Assembly (NCBI RefSeq): GCF_030580855.1
Contig: NZ_JAUQOP010000005.1
Span: 1-64,000 of the forward strand
Direction of reading: 5' to 3'
DNA: 64,000 bases
From: Pseudomonas citrullilanati
GTDB taxonomy: Bacteria > Pseudomonadota > Gammaproteobacteria > Pseudomonadales > Pseudomonadaceae
Shown: positions 63,740 through 64,000 of the stretch, piece by piece
Layout of the letters: each line of letters begins with the position of its first letter
Numbering within the stretch: position 1 is the stretch's first letter
The notes under the pieces: generated by a model
The model's database searches: none
Told to the model about the DNA's origin: nothing
What the model saw: the letters and a program-made list of their open reading frames with translations, nothing else
Translations under genes and position numbers: made by a program

Positions 63740-64000
63740 ATGGCCAAGATCGCCCCGCAACTGCCTATCGAAGTCGACAGCGAAACCGGTGTCTGGACCT
63801 CCGACGCCCTGCCGATGCTGTACGTGCCGCGTCACTTCTTCGTCAACAACCACATGGGCATCGAAGAAGTGCTGGGCGCCGAGGCCTACGCCGAGATCCT
63901 CTACAAGGCCGGCTACAAATCCGCCTGGCACTGGTGTGAAAAAGAAGCCGAATGCCATGGCCTGGAAGGCGTCGCGGTGTTCGAGCACTACATGAAGCGC
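63740..64000 (+). CDS. DUF5943-family protein, N-terminal part (runs off the window)
   Basis: The 87 codons to the window end read MAKIAPQLPIEVDSETGVWT..., YVPRHFFVNNHMGIEEVLG, GYKSAWHWCEKEAE. This matches the conserved Pseudomonas gene upstream of dgcA (dimethylglycine demethylation), with a 4-vinyl-reductase-like domain; exact role unknown. GGAGTC precedes the ATG by 9 bases. Continuation into dimethylglycine genes is expected beyond the edge. Confidence 0.82.
   Translation, partial: MAKIAPQLPIEVDSETGVWTSDALPMLYVPRHFFVNNHMGIEEVLGAEAYAEILYKAGYKSAWHWCEKEAECHGLEGVAVFEHYMKR

Overview
The window is a contiguous, GC-rich, gene-dense stretch of a Pseudomonas chromosome, most likely from the P. 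fluorescens species complex. The evidence is the set of recognisable Pseudomonas gene blocks (metF / ahcY, metK / regulator / tktA / epd / pgk / fba, betA-betB-betI / cbcVWX / sdaB / gbdR, and caiX-cdhC-cdhA-cdhB / cdhR). Almost every other intergenic gap also holds the typical fluorescent-pseudomonad REP/REPIN palindromes. Only the first 122 bases (the end of an IS3-like element inserted in a REP) look clearly mobile.

Layout. 1-7.5 kb: IS end, DEAD-box helicase rhlE, a periplasmic solute-binding protein, an unknown glycosyltransferase-like protein, then metF and ahcY. ahcY carries an S-adenosylhomocysteine riboswitch and a clear sigma-70 promoter. 7.1-17.5 kb: acyl-CoA thioesterase, formate/nitrite-type channel, a full-length relative of the ExoU phospholipase toxin, an MFS exporter, a MAPEG protein, mltA, a cytochrome c' lipoprotein, a DUF1090 protein, ligB and a LysE-type exporter. 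17.6-26.5 kb: the SAM and sugar-phosphate block (metK preceded by an ArsR-methyltransferase fusion, tktA, epd, pgk, two small lipoproteins, fba). 26.6-31.6 kb: two tandem PL7 alginate-lyase genes, a REC-PAS-GGDEF-EAL protein, a YgjP-type metallopeptidase and a small winged-helix protein. 31.7-43 kb: elaA, another solute-binding protein, a YccS-like membrane protein, an HI0933-type flavoprotein, dbpA, an MdtD-like exporter and a TldD/PmbA pair, ending in a 0.5-kb tandem REPIN array.

43.5-64 kb is a quaternary-ammonium catabolic region. Choline enters by CbcXWV and is oxidised to glycine betaine by BetA and BetB under BetI. gamma-Butyrobetaine is hydroxylated to L-carnitine, then CdhA, CdhC and CdhB turn carnitine into glycine betaine, with CaiX as the carnitine-binding protein and CdhR as the activator. 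GbdR, with a sigma-54 promoter, is the glycine betaine/dimethylglycine-responsive activator, and SdaB takes the end product serine to pyruvate. The window ends in a DUF5943 gene that in related genomes precedes dimethylglycine demethylation genes.

The points most worth following are: the ExoU-like gene; perfect or near-perfect operator-like palindromes upstream of the ArsR-methyltransferase gene, betI and gbdR; pairs of direct repeats spaced exactly 21 bp in the two intergenic regions expected to be bound by the AraC-type regulators GbdR and CdhR; the exactly 135-bp-periodic REPIN array; a dipeptidase-like protein lacking canonical metal ligands; and an orphan terminator that may end an unannotated small RNA. 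All assignments rest on reading the sequence and on family knowledge; no database search was run.
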